Shown here piece after piece: positions 5,390 through 14,411 of a stretch of DNA of 15,193 bases (the stretch's first letter is position 1; the number at the start of each line of letters is the position of its first letter). Source of the DNA: a bacterium (GTDB taxonomy: Bacteria; Zhuqueibacterota; Zhuqueibacteria; Thermofontimicrobiales; Thermofontimicrobiaceae). The notes beneath the pieces are model-generated. The model was not told the DNA's origin, searched no databases, and was given only the letters and a program-made list of their open reading frames with translations. A program made the position numbers and the translations under genes. Location of the stretch: assembly GCA_011046315.1 (NCBI GenBank), contig DSAU01000008.1, positions 1 through 15,193 of the forward strand, given 5' to 3'.

Positions 5390-6748
5390 TTAATTAGCCG
5401 GTTGGACGCGCCATAACAGTGAGGCGAAAATCAACGAGAGTAAAGATGATCCGACCCAGAAAATGACTACGGTGTTGAAGTCATAATGGCGAACTCCATC
5501 AATGATAGTGGTTCCACTTCCGATCAGAATCCCGCTAATCCATTCTTGAATGGCAGCTGCGACATAGCTAAAAATGCCGATAAATCCGATCACAGCTCCG
5601 GAAGCCTTTTTGGGCGCGATATCAACGGCAAAAAGTCCGCCCAGGGAAGCGATAAGGCCGCTCAGCGTAAAACCATAAACAGCGAACGCTCCCATGAGCA
5701 GCCGCGTGTTAGCCATTGGATAAAAAAAGATAACAAATAAGGCTGCAATTTCGAATAAAGCGTAAATCAGATTTACCGGCGGACGTCTTGCCTTAAAAAA
5801 CCAATCCGAGATAAAGCCGAAAGCAATGCTGCCGCCAATGCCGGCAATAGTATTAACTCCGATGATAGCACCAGCTTCAATGAGCGAATAACCTCTTGCT
5901 TCTTGCAAGTAAAGCACGCCCCAGCTATTTATCGCATAGCGGGTCATATAAATCATTGCGCTTGCCAGTCCGATCGCCCAAATAGTCGGCATTTTTAGAA
6001 TTATAAGCTGTGCTTTGAGCGTTTCTTCTATGCCTTCAGCGGTTGATGAAATGGTAACGCCGCGATCGTTTCGCCAGTCTGTTATAGATGGAAGCCCCAA
6101 TGTCTGGGGTCTGTCCTGAAGCGTGAAATATATTCCAGCGGCTACGAACACACATAGCACACCCGGCGCCCAAAAACCGAATTGCCAGCCTAAATATTTT
6201 ACCAGAGCTGCTATCACAATGAAGGTCAAGCCTTCGCCGAGACCGTGGGCGGTTGCCCAGATTCCATAATAACGCCCGCGTTCGTTATTGCTGAACCAGT
6301 GAGATAGGGTGACAATTCCCGATGGCGCATTGAAACCCTGAAACCAGCCGTTTAGCCCCCATAATAAAATCCATACCCACAAAAGGGAAGTCCAGCCCAT
6401 CAATAGATTAATGATGGCTGAGATGAGCACCCCGGTGGCGAAAAATTTTTTAATGTTGGCATAATCGGCTAAAATTCCATTGAAAAATTTGCCCGCGGCA
6501 TATCCGTAAAAAATCGCCGAGCCGATAACTCCAAGCTGTTCCGCGCTGAAGATATCCCCGTCGATGAGCGGCTTTTTAACAATCGATAGACCAAGCCGGC
6601 AGGTATAGGCAAATCCGGAACCCAGGGTAATCGCCAGTAGGGCGGCGATACGATTTTTCTGATACAGGCGGTCAACGACTTCCCGGTTCTGGATTAAGGG
6701 TTGAGTTTTACCGCTTTTCCAATAATTTAGCCTGGTGCTTATATTCAT
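5390..6748 (-). CDS. MFS transporter, organophosphate:phosphate antiporter (GlpT/UhpT) family
   Basis: A 452-residue inner-membrane carrier with about twelve spans. Family marks are GWFQGFNAPSG (134-144), HWFSNNERGRYYGIWATAHG (150-169) and RPQTLGLP (213-220). Residues known in E. coli GlpT to bind phosphate or substrate have counterparts: Arg51 (GlpT Arg45), Lys87 (Lys80), His168 (His165) and Arg270 in MTRYAINSW (Arg269). Exchange of a phosphorylated sugar or glycerol compound for phosphate is therefore likely, by family knowledge; the exact substrate is not readable. The start is forced by an in-frame stop directly before the ATG, yet no Shine-Dalgarno sequence is visible. It is the last gene of the minus operon, 61 bases after the DUF6599 gene. 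Confidence 0.9.
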   Translation of the reverse strand: MNISTRLNYWKSGKTQPLIQNREVVDRLYQKNRIAALLAITLGSGFAYTCRLGLSIVKKPLIDGDIFSAEQLGVIGSAIFYGYAAGKFFNGILADYANIKKFFATGVLISAIINLLMGWTSLLWVWILLWGLNGWFQGFNAPSGIVTLSHWFSNNERGRYYGIWATAHGLGEGLTFIVIAALVKYLGWQFGFWAPGVLCVFVAAGIYFTLQDRPQTLGLPSITDWRNDRGVTISSTAEGIEETLKAQLIILKMPTIWAIGLASAMIYMTRYAINSWGVLYLQEARGYSLIEAGAIIGVNTIAGIGGSIAFGFISDWFFKARRPPVNLIYALFEIAALFVIFFYPMANTRLLMGAFAVYGFTLSGLIASLGGLFAVDIAPKKASGAVIGFIGIFSYVAAAIQEWISGILIGSGTTIIDGVRHYDFNTVVIFWVGSSLLSLIFASLLWRVQPAN

Positions 6749-6809
6749 TTATTAGTTCGTATCAAGTCCGGTTGATGCAAAGCTTTCATCAGGAATCATC
6801 ACCACTGGT

Positions 6810-7643
6810 TTACAATTCTGAGCCAGCTTTCAGCGCTTTCATCATCTGTTGTTTGGTCTGACAATCTGCAACTCCCAATATTTGACCATCCATCATTTGA
6901 ACGCCGACGTAACCCTTGTAAGGTATCTTTTTGAACAGCAACGGTTGTTTCTCTGTTCCTAACGATGTCCATTCCGCGGCTAAAGATTTCCATACATCAT
7001 CGGTGGATTGTGCTTGGTCGGTAAGGATCAAAAAATGGCGATAAGTTGCTTCGTCGGCTTCATAGCTGGCAAAGATACAACGGTTTAGCCCGCTTAAGCC
7101 GAGAAAACTCTCGTGTACATAGCTTTCTGAACCGGGAACGCGGTTAATCAGCGGCAGTTGGTCAAATACTTTGGGCAATTCTTCGCTACCGGGCAGGGCA
7201 GCGGCAATTTTTTCTAAAATAGATTTACCGAGCTCCAGAGTTAATTCGCCTTCATAGGCATTGATTTTAACATAATAGGCGTCCTTTAACAACAGCGCCT
7301 GGTAGGGGGGAGAGACAACACTCTGAACTCCGACTTGAATCGGCGCGACATCGGTTGGGCGTTCGGATTTGTAAATCCCCAATGCGTTGAGCCTGCTGCC
7401 CATGTCATAAATATCAGCAGCAAATTTGATGTCGCCGAACGCCAAATCGCGAGAAAGTAATAATTGAAATCCATAAGCGAGATAAGCGTCAGCTGCGCCG
7501 TTGATGTATTCATAAAGATTTGTCGAATTGTAGGTGTTGACTTCGCTTTCCGGTGAGAAACCTTTGATGTCCGGAAAATCTAAACCATACGCAGTTATCC
7601 CAAAGCTCAAAAAAAACAGCAAAGCAATCAGGCATTTTTTCAT
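6810..7643 (-). CDS. exported DUF6599-type protein
   Basis: A 277-residue protein with a Sec signal peptide (MKKCLIALLFFLSFGITAYG, cleavage near 20), so it acts in the periplasm or outside. The segment NLYEYINGAADAYLAYGF (42-59) is the hallmark I associate with DUF6599 (LY.YINGGA..Y..YGF). YDMGSRLNALGIYKSER (79-95) follows. The function is unknown. Only two scattered cysteines remain in the mature part (Cys189 and Cys259), with no cofactor motif. The ATG is preceded by TGAGGT about seven bases upstream. It lies between the Tat-exported reductase and the MFS carrier, 73 and 61 bases apart, so co-transcription is likely. It could be a partner of the exported reductase (inference). The cysteine at position 4 is too early for a lipobox. 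Confidence 0.8.
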   Translation of the reverse strand: MKKCLIALLFFLSFGITAYGLDFPDIKGFSPESEVNTYNSTNLYEYINGAADAYLAYGFQLLLSRDLAFGDIKFAADIYDMGSRLNALGIYKSERPTDVAPIQVGVQSVVSPPYQALLLKDAYYVKINAYEGELTLELGKSILEKIAAALPGSEELPKVFDQLPLINRVPGSESYVHESFLGLSGLNRCIFASYEADEATYRHFLILTDQAQSTDDVWKSLAAEWTSLGTEKQPLLFKKIPYKGYVGVQMMDGQILGVADCQTKQQMMKALKAGSEL

Positions 7644-7716
7644 TTGTGAACCTCATTAATTGTTAAATTTGATATTTTTCCTGCATGTCGTCAGGGGAGA
7701 CTATTTGTCCAAAAAA

Positions 7717-9081
7717 TTATACCAGCGTCAACATGGAATGAGCCGTTGCCAATTGAGCCGGAACATTCACCCCATACGGGCAGGCTGTCGTACACGGCGC
7801 TTCACAACCAAAACAATGAACAGCGTTTTGTTGTTTTAAATGATAGTATTTACTCATGGCGAGCTTCTCATTATTTTGCAGTTGATAGTAGTAGGCATAG
7901 CGCATAATCGTACTCACCGGGACGCCATACGGACACTGGTTAGCGCATTGATTGCAGCCGTGACGGCAGTATTGGTTGTTAAATACGTATTTGAACTCTT
8001 CGAGAAACTGTTGATCTGCGGTAGATAATTTGGTCCCTGAAAGCGGAACAATTCGATCAATCATATCAAACGATCGAAATGAGATGCAGGCAGTATGCAT
8101 ATCCGGATTGGAGATAACCCATTGGATACTTTTATTTTGGAGTTCATCCATAGTTTTAACGCCGTATTTTTCTACAAACGGACGGCTTTTTTCATAGGAT
8201 TCTTGTTGGCTTTGCAAACGATTTTTCAGCCGTTCCAACGCCCGCTCTTTGGCAGTTCCGCGACTCATGATTCGGTCAATGTATTCTTGCTGCTGTTGGG
8301 AAAGGTTGTCCGGATCAAAGCTTTCGACCATTAGCATCCCCGGAGAAGTTTTCATGGCAGTAGCGCCAACATTATATTTTTTACAGGCGGCGACGATTTT
8401 TTCACTTTCATCTTTGTTCATAAAATTATAGACGATCAGCATCAAATCAAATCGTCCGTCTTCAGCCGCCGCGCAGAGTATCTGCGCCATGCTTTCACCA
8501 TCGCCTCGGGGACCATGGTTGGAGACGCCACAATATTTCACCTTGCCTTCAGCTTTGAGCTCTTTTATGGCAGTATGAAAACCGGCGTGGTTCAGCATTT
8601 TTATTGAACGAGAACCGTGCATGTAAAGCGCATCAGCATAGTCTGATTTAAGTCGATCCAGACATTTGTAAAAACGTTGCTTAATGCTGTCGTTGGTCTC
8701 GTCTTCGGAGATGCCCAGTTTAGTAGTGATAAATATTTTTTTGCGATCGATATGCTTCAATGCTTCCCCAATTAACTCTTCAGCTCTGCCGTTGCCGTAG
8801 CCTTCTGCGGTATCAACGTAATTGACACCGCAATCGAATGCATAGCGGATAACTTCGGCTTCACGAACCCGGGTGGTACCGATTGAGATATCCGAGACCT
8901 GAAATCCGGTTCTGCCTAAAATGCGATAGTTTTTAACCATTGGGATTTCATCAGATTGATCTTGTCTGAGCCAGGTAGGGGGGCGCAATGCGCTAGCAAC
9001 CACCATAGCACCGCCAAACTTGACGAAATTTCTTCGGCTAAGTTTAATTTTTTCTTCTGAATAATTTTTTTGTTGCGCCAT
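7717..9081 (-). CDS. Tat-exported aldo/keto reductase with two C-terminal 4Fe-4S clusters
   Basis: A 454-residue two-domain protein. The N-terminus has a twin-arginine motif, SRRNFVKFGG (15-24), then a hydrophobic stretch, so the folded, cofactor-loaded enzyme is probably exported to the periplasm. The aldo/keto reductase barrel follows (about 50-350) with the catalytic tetrad Asp90 (VDTAEGYG), Tyr95, Lys121 (TTK) and His155 (MHG). The C-terminal part has two iron-sulfur motifs: C-x3-C-x2-C-x3-CP (372-384) and C-x2-C-x3-C-x3-CP (423-435). Related ferredoxin-fused aldo/keto reductases are mostly cytoplasmic, so the Tat signal is notable. The start is supported by AAAGGA about eight bases upstream. 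It is second in the minus operon. Substrate and electron partner are unknown. Confidence 0.9.
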   Translation of the reverse strand: MAQQKNYSEEKIKLSRRNFVKFGGAMVVASALRPPTWLRQDQSDEIPMVKNYRILGRTGFQVSDISIGTTRVREAEVIRYAFDCGVNYVDTAEGYGNGRAEELIGEALKHIDRKKIFITTKLGISEDETNDSIKQRFYKCLDRLKSDYADALYMHGSRSIKMLNHAGFHTAIKELKAEGKVKYCGVSNHGPRGDGESMAQILCAAAEDGRFDLMLIVYNFMNKDESEKIVAACKKYNVGATAMKTSPGMLMVESFDPDNLSQQQQEYIDRIMSRGTAKERALERLKNRLQSQQESYEKSRPFVEKYGVKTMDELQNKSIQWVISNPDMHTACISFRSFDMIDRIVPLSGTKLSTADQQFLEEFKYVFNNQYCRHGCNQCANQCPYGVPVSTIMRYAYYYQLQNNEKLAMSKYYHLKQQNAVHCFGCEAPCTTACPYGVNVPAQLATAHSMLTLV

Positions 9082-9141
9082 GCCATCGGTCCTTTCGACT
9101 GATTATTATTTTTAATTGTTTTTGCTAACTTAATGCTCTTT

Positions 9142-10968
9142 TTATCCAGCGCCTCCTGATGCGCCACCTGAACCGCCGCCGCCACCTGACGACGATCCGC
9201 CGCCAACTCCGGTTGCGCTTCCCATTGCGATGCTGGTGGCAGAGACCATGGAGCTGATTGAATCGGAGAATCCGCTGGATGAAGATAAATGGGCAGCATA
9301 CCAGGGAAAGTATCGGTTGCTGTCCCAGTCAGGAATGGTTTGGATCAGTTTTTTAATTGCTTTGGAGCTAATACCCAACGCCACGCCAAAAATGAAATAT
9401 CTTTCAAAATTTGCCAGTAAATTCCCGCTGTGTTTGTGATTTTCATAACGGGTAATATATCTTTTTAAAGCCGCTAATTGGCTTCGAATTGTTTTAACAT
9501 TTTGGGTGTATCGCAAAATCAATGGGGAAATGAAAAGCAGGAAAATCCCACTCAATAGAGCGATAAGTCCTGTGGTATGAAAATAGATCAGCGATACAAT
9601 ACCAATAGCAATGATGACGATGGCGATTACCACCGAGATAATCGTCCCTTTGATGCTTTCCCGGTCGAAAAATGACGGGTTGCCCGCCTGTTGTTTGACC
9701 AGCTTTTTCCATTTTGTAAACCATTTTAAAACCTGACTGCGAGCGCTTTGAATTTGATTCATTTGAATTTCAGTGCCGTCTGCAGCCAGTTCATTGAAAA
9801 TAAAATCGATCAAATTATGTTCGTGAGCCAGTAGCCGGTTTTTACCTTTTTCATAAAACCGACGATTCAGTTTTAACTGATAAATCCTTTTAGACAGTTT
9901 CAATCGCACAAATTCAATGCTTTGCCGATGCTCTGATAGCTGCAAAAATCCGCGTCTTGCCAGGTCAAAGATTGTCGCCATGATGGCGCCGACATTGATT
10001 TGCATTGTGTTATAATAATGCGCTACCGCTGGTGATATATCCGGTGGAATTTCAGAAGAGAATTTACCGTGCATACCCATCACCGAATGGCTTCTGCCAT
10101 AGCGGTTGTAAAGAAAACCAAAAGCAATCAATCCCAGTACTGCCACGATCACGTTTAAATCAAAAGCGGTCTGCTGGTGTTCTTCAATCATTTTTTTCTG
10201 GTGAAGCTGTTTCTGTTTGAGCAAGTTTGATTTTTTTACAAGCTCTGCTTCCTCTGCTAATATTTTTTCCTGCATTTGTTGTCGGCTTTGTTGGCGTGTA
10301 GCATGCGCCCAATCGGTTGGAAATATGGCGCGAACCTCGAAGAAATCTTTTTTCGACAAAGGCGCCACCCGAAAATTAATTTTTCCATCGCGGAACTGGT
10401 AACTACCGTTTAATGGCCCATGCATCCAGGCGCGGACGTGGGACGTGTCTGCGTGGTACGGAAAATTTAATTGAACATCGAATTCTCCGATAATTTTTTC
10501 TCGATTTGCACCAGCAAATTTAAAGTAAAGCTCGGCTGTATCCAGATGCAACCGGATAACATCTTCGATTCGATAGTGAAGGGTGAATGTTCTGGTTTCA
10601 TTTTTAGCCCGGTAATACCATTTGACATAAAATTTATCTGTTGTGCTTTGAAGCTGATAGCTTCCCGGAGTTTTGGTATCACTTGGAACGTACAGATTAC
10701 CATTTTCTGAAAGTCTGAAATCTGAGATGTTCCCCAAATCAGAAACGGGAACAGAATAATCCGCCCAACTGAAACTCCCTCTAAAGCGGTAGCTTCGCGA
10801 TTCTTCAATGGTCATGCTTCCGTCTCGCTGTATGATAGCGCGAATGTTGACAGCGTCCAGGTAATAGTTTTTTGAAGAAGAGGGGGGGCTTGCCCAACCG
10901 TTTAAATTTTGGGTAGCAAAAATTAGCAGGGTTATTTTAAAAAAGGAAATCCAGTGAGTCATATTCAT
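9142..10968 (-). CDS. DUF2207 membrane protein with glycine-rich tail
   Basis: A 608-residue membrane protein of the DUF2207 family, of unknown function. An N-terminal signal or anchor (about 8-25) is followed by an extracytoplasmic beta-rich domain (about 34-220, starting YYLDAVNIRAIIQRDGSMTI), a Gln/Lys-rich coiled-coil-like stretch (226-266), a span at 270-287, a cytoplasmic part with PPDISPAVAHYY (308-319) and ARRGFLQL (337-344), two more spans (441-463, 466-484), and a Ser/Gly-rich end (582-608) rich in GGG, typical of this family. The ATG at 10968 is chosen because GAGG lies seven bases before it; the frame also opens at a TTG at 10980. It is the first gene of the minus operon, 60 bases before the reductase. 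Possible roles are envelope maintenance or assembly; none can be assigned. Confidence 0.85.
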   Translation of the reverse strand: MNMTHWISFFKITLLIFATQNLNGWASPPSSSKNYYLDAVNIRAIIQRDGSMTIEESRSYRFRGSFSWADYSVPVSDLGNISDFRLSENGNLYVPSDTKTPGSYQLQSTTDKFYVKWYYRAKNETRTFTLHYRIEDVIRLHLDTAELYFKFAGANREKIIGEFDVQLNFPYHADTSHVRAWMHGPLNGSYQFRDGKINFRVAPLSKKDFFEVRAIFPTDWAHATRQQSRQQMQEKILAEEAELVKKSNLLKQKQLHQKKMIEEHQQTAFDLNVIVAVLGLIAFGFLYNRYGRSHSVMGMHGKFSSEIPPDISPAVAHYYNTMQINVGAIMATIFDLARRGFLQLSEHRQSIEFVRLKLSKRIYQLKLNRRFYEKGKNRLLAHEHNLIDFIFNELAADGTEIQMNQIQSARSQVLKWFTKWKKLVKQQAGNPSFFDRESIKGTIISVVIAIVIIAIGIVSLIYFHTTGLIALLSGIFLLFISPLILRYTQNVKTIRSQLAALKRYITRYENHKHSGNLLANFERYFIFGVALGISSKAIKKLIQTIPDWDSNRYFPWYAAHLSSSSGFSDSISSMVSATSIAMGSATGVGGGSSSGGGGGSGGASGGAG

Positions 10969-11011
10969 TGCCAACCTCAAATTTGATTTTCAGGAAAAGC
11001 TATCGACCAAT

Positions 11012-11040
11012 AAAATAAACAAAAATTATAAATTTATCAA
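11012..11040 (-). promoter_or_regulatory. candidate promoter of the minus operon
   Basis: On the minus strand TTGATA (11040-11035) and TATTTT (11017-11012) are 17 bases apart, about 45 bases before the DUF2207 start. The spacing is ideal but the region is very AT-rich, so a chance match is possible. Confidence 0.4.
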
Positions 11041-11125
11041 GTGGAATTTTAAAATTGACTATGTTTTGTGTCGATTTTTTTAAAATTCTCCCTTTTTCCT
11101 GCCGCTGAAAAAATGAAATATTTTC

Positions 11126-11154
11126 TTGATAATTAATTCGCTTATGCTTATATT
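11126..11154 (+). promoter_or_regulatory. candidate promoter of the glycosyltransferase operon
   Basis: TTGATA (11126-11131) and TATATT (11149-11154) are 17 bases apart, with TG shortly before the -10. It would give a leader of about 165 bases before the gene at 11328. The remaining intergenic DNA (10981-11327) shows no ORF or strong repeat. Confidence 0.45.
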
Positions 11155-11327
11155 TTAGAAAAATTTTAAAGATAGCATTAACCGGCGCCGAATTTTTTTT
11201 TGGGGCGATGGTTTGTAACCGATCACAGCGCTGTCAAGAAACTGTATTAAAATCGCTGAAGCGGTTCGGGAGCAAGCAGACCAAATATTGACATCAACGT
11301 TAATGATATTGAGATTGGCTCAGTCGA

Positions 11328-12209
11328 ATGTCCATGAAGAGAAAAATAATTTTTTTTGTTGTCTTTTTGTCAGTTTTGATTATCGGGTTTATCTGGCTGA
11401 TTTTTTCAGATTTACCCGGTGAAATTGAAGTGAATAACTTTGTCCCGGAGTCGACGGTTGATAATTTTTATCAGTTTGATTGGACTGAGCCATTGGTGGC
11501 TTCGGTGCGAAAGGTTGTTCCTTATAATCGAATATCAGAGCAGCTCAAAAAAGCAGTGATAATTAGTGAGGATGATGTGTTTTTTTATCATTCCGGGCTC
11601 AATATGAAAGAGCTCAAGAATGCCTTCCGTGAAAATTTAGAAAAGAAAAGATATGCCCGCGGCGCCAGTACCATCACCATGCAGCTTGCTAAAAACGCAT
11701 TTTTACATAAAGAAAAGACGCTCATCCGCAAGCTTCGCGAAATATTATTGACGAAAAAAATCGAAACGCTGTACGACAAGAAAAAGATTTTGGAGTACTA
11801 TTTGAATATTGTTGAATGGGGTCCCAATGTTTATGGCGCGGAAGCCGCGGCGCAATACTATTTTGGGAAAAGCGCAGCGGAAATTAATCTGGCTGAGGGA
11901 TCATTAATGGCAGGCATACTTCCCAATCCGAAATTTTATAATCCCTACAAAAATATGGCAGGCGCACGCCGAAAACAGGCGCGGGTGCTTCGATTGATGC
12001 ACAACGCCAGATTGATCAGTTCCGAAGAGATGAATCGCATTCTGAATCAACCGGTCGAACTGCGAACGTCCGGAAAATTTCCAAAATTGATGCAACGTTT
12101 ATCGATTTTTGATTCGGTTCTGAGTAGTCCCCGATTACCCGACAGTATCAAATTCCGCGCAGATTCGCTGGGCATTATTTTTTTACCTGAGGGAGAAGAT
12201 GAATTTTAG
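11328..12209 (+). CDS. mtgA: monofunctional peptidoglycan glycosyltransferase (GT51)
   Basis: A 293-residue membrane-anchored enzyme that polymerises lipid II into glycan strands at the outer face of the inner membrane. One N-terminal span (7-27) is followed by the GT51 domain, whose motifs appear in order: ISEDDVFFYHSG (79-90, catalytic Glu81), RGASTITMQLAKN (111-123), RKLREILLTKKIE (134-146, second Glu146), and KKILEYYLNIVEWGPNVYGA (152-171). There is no transpeptidase domain, so it is a monofunctional type. The C-terminus runs about 40 residues beyond the usual domain. The ribosome binding site is weak; ATG codons at 11328 and 11334 are both possible. Its last 11 bases overlap the start of the GWxTD gene, implying translational coupling. 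Confidence 0.92.
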   Translation: MSMKRKIIFFVVFLSVLIIGFIWLIFSDLPGEIEVNNFVPESTVDNFYQFDWTEPLVASVRKVVPYNRISEQLKKAVIISEDDVFFYHSGLNMKELKNAFRENLEKKRYARGASTITMQLAKNAFLHKEKTLIRKLREILLTKKIETLYDKKKILEYYLNIVEWGPNVYGAEAAAQYYFGKSAAEINLAEGSLMAGILPNPKFYNPYKNMAGARRKQARVLRLMHNARLISSEEMNRILNQPVELRTSGKFPKLMQRLSIFDSVLSSPRLPDSIKFRADSLGIIFLPEGEDEF

Positions 12210-14367
12210 ATTAAAGATCATATTTTTTATGCTCAAACTACTGTTCCTTTCAGCGATCTGCTTTGGAAGTGAATTTTATCCAAAAAATGATTTTGAGGAT
12301 AGCGCAACAGTATCGTTAGCTGATTCAATGACACTTTTAAAAACTCAAATTGAAAATTATCCGAACGACCATTTATTAAAATTACAGTTAGCGGATATTC
12401 TTTTAAGATCTGAGCAGTTGGAACAAGCCGAGCAGGTTTATCAACAATTAACCGCAGTTGACTCTTTAGCAGTTTGGGCGTTTATCGGTCTTGGGCGAGT
12501 TGAGTTTGAACAAACTCTCAGCCGAGTGATTCCGTTTGAACGGTTGAAGGAACTGCTCAAAATCGATCACCGTTCAAAAGCGATTCATCATTTTAAAAAA
12601 GCGCTGGAAGTCAGAGCTGACAATCTTGTGGCGCGCTACTATTTAGCCCAGGCTTATATGCGCAAAACCGATCCTTCCAATTTGAAAAATGCTGAACAGC
12701 AGATTGCATTCATCCAAAAAATTGCGCCGAACTATCGCGACATCGTCTATTTGCAAGGGCGTATCTATCAGGGATTAAAACAACACGATAAAGCGCTGAA
12801 ATATTTTCAAAGTATTCCGGAAAACGCTGCCGACTATGCGCGCGCCCGAATTCGCATGTCCGAAGTCTATTTTGAAACCGGAAATCACCAGCTTGCTACC
12901 AGTTGTTATTACCAGGGTATGGAAACGCTGACTGACCACGAGATGATCGATTATCTTTACGACGAACAAAAAGTATTGTTAGCCGCTCAGGAACGGAATG
13001 AGTTTGAATCATCCCCTTATACTGAAAAGCGTCATTTATTTCTCAAGTTCTGGAATCGCCGCGATCCAGATCCGAGTAATGTTAAAAATGAGCGGTTAAT
13101 GGAGCATTTCCGGCGAGTTAATTTTGCCCGTCAACATTTTCATTTTACTGCGCCGCCGTATTACGATGATCGCGGCAGAATTTACATCAAATTTGGCGCG
13201 CCAGATGCTCGCTATCAATCTCCCATCGGTAATTTGCCGGTGAAGGAGAATGAATCATGGACTTACGAAAGCATTGCCGATGGATTGGTTTTTGATTTTG
13301 TGGCTGACGGCGGTTATTTTCGGGAAGTTGAAGATTTGACCCAGGCAGCGCTGGCTGGGTATGGTTTTGAAAATAAGCTGATTCTGTCGGCGCAATTGTA
13401 TCAAGATCGGAGTCACTTGAGTAAAACATATTCCCGGTTATCGGCTGGATTTTCAAGGGATCAGTTGAATAATTTCCGGGCAACCCGGATTGAAGCATTG
13501 AGCAAAGCCCCGATTGAAATTTTCATACCTGAAGATGAGGATAAATTAAGATTCCCGTTTATTGTTAAGTGGGCGCAATTTAAAGCCCCTGACAACCACA
13601 CCCGGGTCGAATTTTACACGTCGTTTCCCGGTTTTGCACTCAGCATTAATCCATTAAATCCCGCCGCGCCCAGAAATATCGATTTCTTTGTGCAAATCGA
13701 TGATACCAATTTCAATTCTATTTTAACCGATAAAAAGCGTTACGCTTATCATATTCTTCAACCGGAAAAATTAGCGAATCAACAATATATCTTTCAAAAT
13801 GACTATCTTATCAGCCCGGCTGTTTACAGCGCTGCGTTTGTCCTCAGCGATATCGAAACCGAAAATAAAGGCAGTCAGCGACATGATTTGGTGATCAAAG
13901 ATTTTTCAGGGGATTCGTTGATGCTCAGCAGTTTGCAGTTGGCAGCCAATATCAAGTCGAAGCAACCAGGGTCAAACCTCGCCTTTGAAAAGAATGAATT
14001 GATCATTACACCCTATACCTTCAATCGGGTATCGAAAAAGCGACCGATTTATCTTTATTTTGAAACCTATAACTTGGCATTAGACCAGGATAACCATACA
14101 CGATTTGAGCTAAGCTATTCCGCAGAAACAATTCGTCCCGAAGAAAATTTCTGGCAAAAAACTGTGGGAAGATTATTTGGAGCTAACAGAAAAACCGTGA
14201 TCAGTACGACAATGAATCGAGTGGGCGATTCAAAAAATACTTTCGAACATATCGCATTCGATTTAACAGCTCTTCCCATAGGAGAGGCAGAACTTACGGT
14301 GGCGATTAAAGATCTGATTACCGGCAGCCGGGTACAATCTACTATTGAAATGTTGTTGATTGATTAA
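12199..14367 (+). CDS. exported TPR and GWxTD-domain protein
   Basis: A 722-residue exported protein. A hydrophobic signal (6-22) ends near CFGSE; the context does not make a lipobox. Residues 40-245 form TPR-like helical repeats, for example LLRSEQLEQAEQVYQQL (68-84) and AIHHFKKALEVRADNLVARY (128-147). A GWxTD-type domain follows: FLKFWNRRDPDP (281-292), then PPYYDDRGRIYIKFGAPD (319-336) and WTYES (354-358). The canonical GWxTD five-residue motif is degenerate here (YYDDR in its place), but the RGRIYIKFG-PD core is kept. The C-terminal 300 residues look beta-rich. GWxTD proteins are of unknown function and are known mainly from FCB-group and candidate phyla. GGAG (12192-12195) lies just before the ATG inside the preceding gene. 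The coupling suggests an envelope role with the glycosyltransferase. Confidence 0.85.
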   Translation: MNFRLKIIFFMLKLLFLSAICFGSEFYPKNDFEDSATVSLADSMTLLKTQIENYPNDHLLKLQLADILLRSEQLEQAEQVYQQLTAVDSLAVWAFIGLGRVEFEQTLSRVIPFERLKELLKIDHRSKAIHHFKKALEVRADNLVARYYLAQAYMRKTDPSNLKNAEQQIAFIQKIAPNYRDIVYLQGRIYQGLKQHDKALKYFQSIPENAADYARARIRMSEVYFETGNHQLATSCYYQGMETLTDHEMIDYLYDEQKVLLAAQERNEFESSPYTEKRHLFLKFWNRRDPDPSNVKNERLMEHFRRVNFARQHFHFTAPPYYDDRGRIYIKFGAPDARYQSPIGNLPVKENESWTYESIADGLVFDFVADGGYFREVEDLTQAALAGYGFENKLILSAQLYQDRSHLSKTYSRLSAGFSRDQLNNFRATRIEALSKAPIEIFIPEDEDKLRFPFIVKWAQFKAPDNHTRVEFYTSFPGFALSINPLNPAAPRNIDFFVQIDDTNFNSILTDKKRYAYHILQPEKLANQQYIFQNDYLISPAVYSAAFVLSDIETENKGSQRHDLVIKDFSGDSLMLSSLQLAANIKSKQPGSNLAFEKNELIITPYTFNRVSKKRPIYLYFETYNLALDQDNHTRFELSYSAETIRPEENFWQKTVGRLFGANRKTVISTTMNRVGDSKNTFEHIAFDLTALPIGEAELTVAIKDLITGSRVQSTIEMLLID

Positions 14368-14411
14368 TTCTTTTGCTGTTAAGATAATCATAAAATTAAG
14401 GAAAGGAAGTA

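Noticed and set aside
10969..10980. TTG start for the DUF2207 protein at 10980
   Set aside because: The ATG at 10968 has a GAGG site at proper distance, which overlaps the would-be TTG start.
12199..12270. Lipoprotein signal in the GWxTD protein (Cys21)
   Set aside because: Residues before the cysteine (LSAI) do not fit the lipobox, which needs a small residue at -1.
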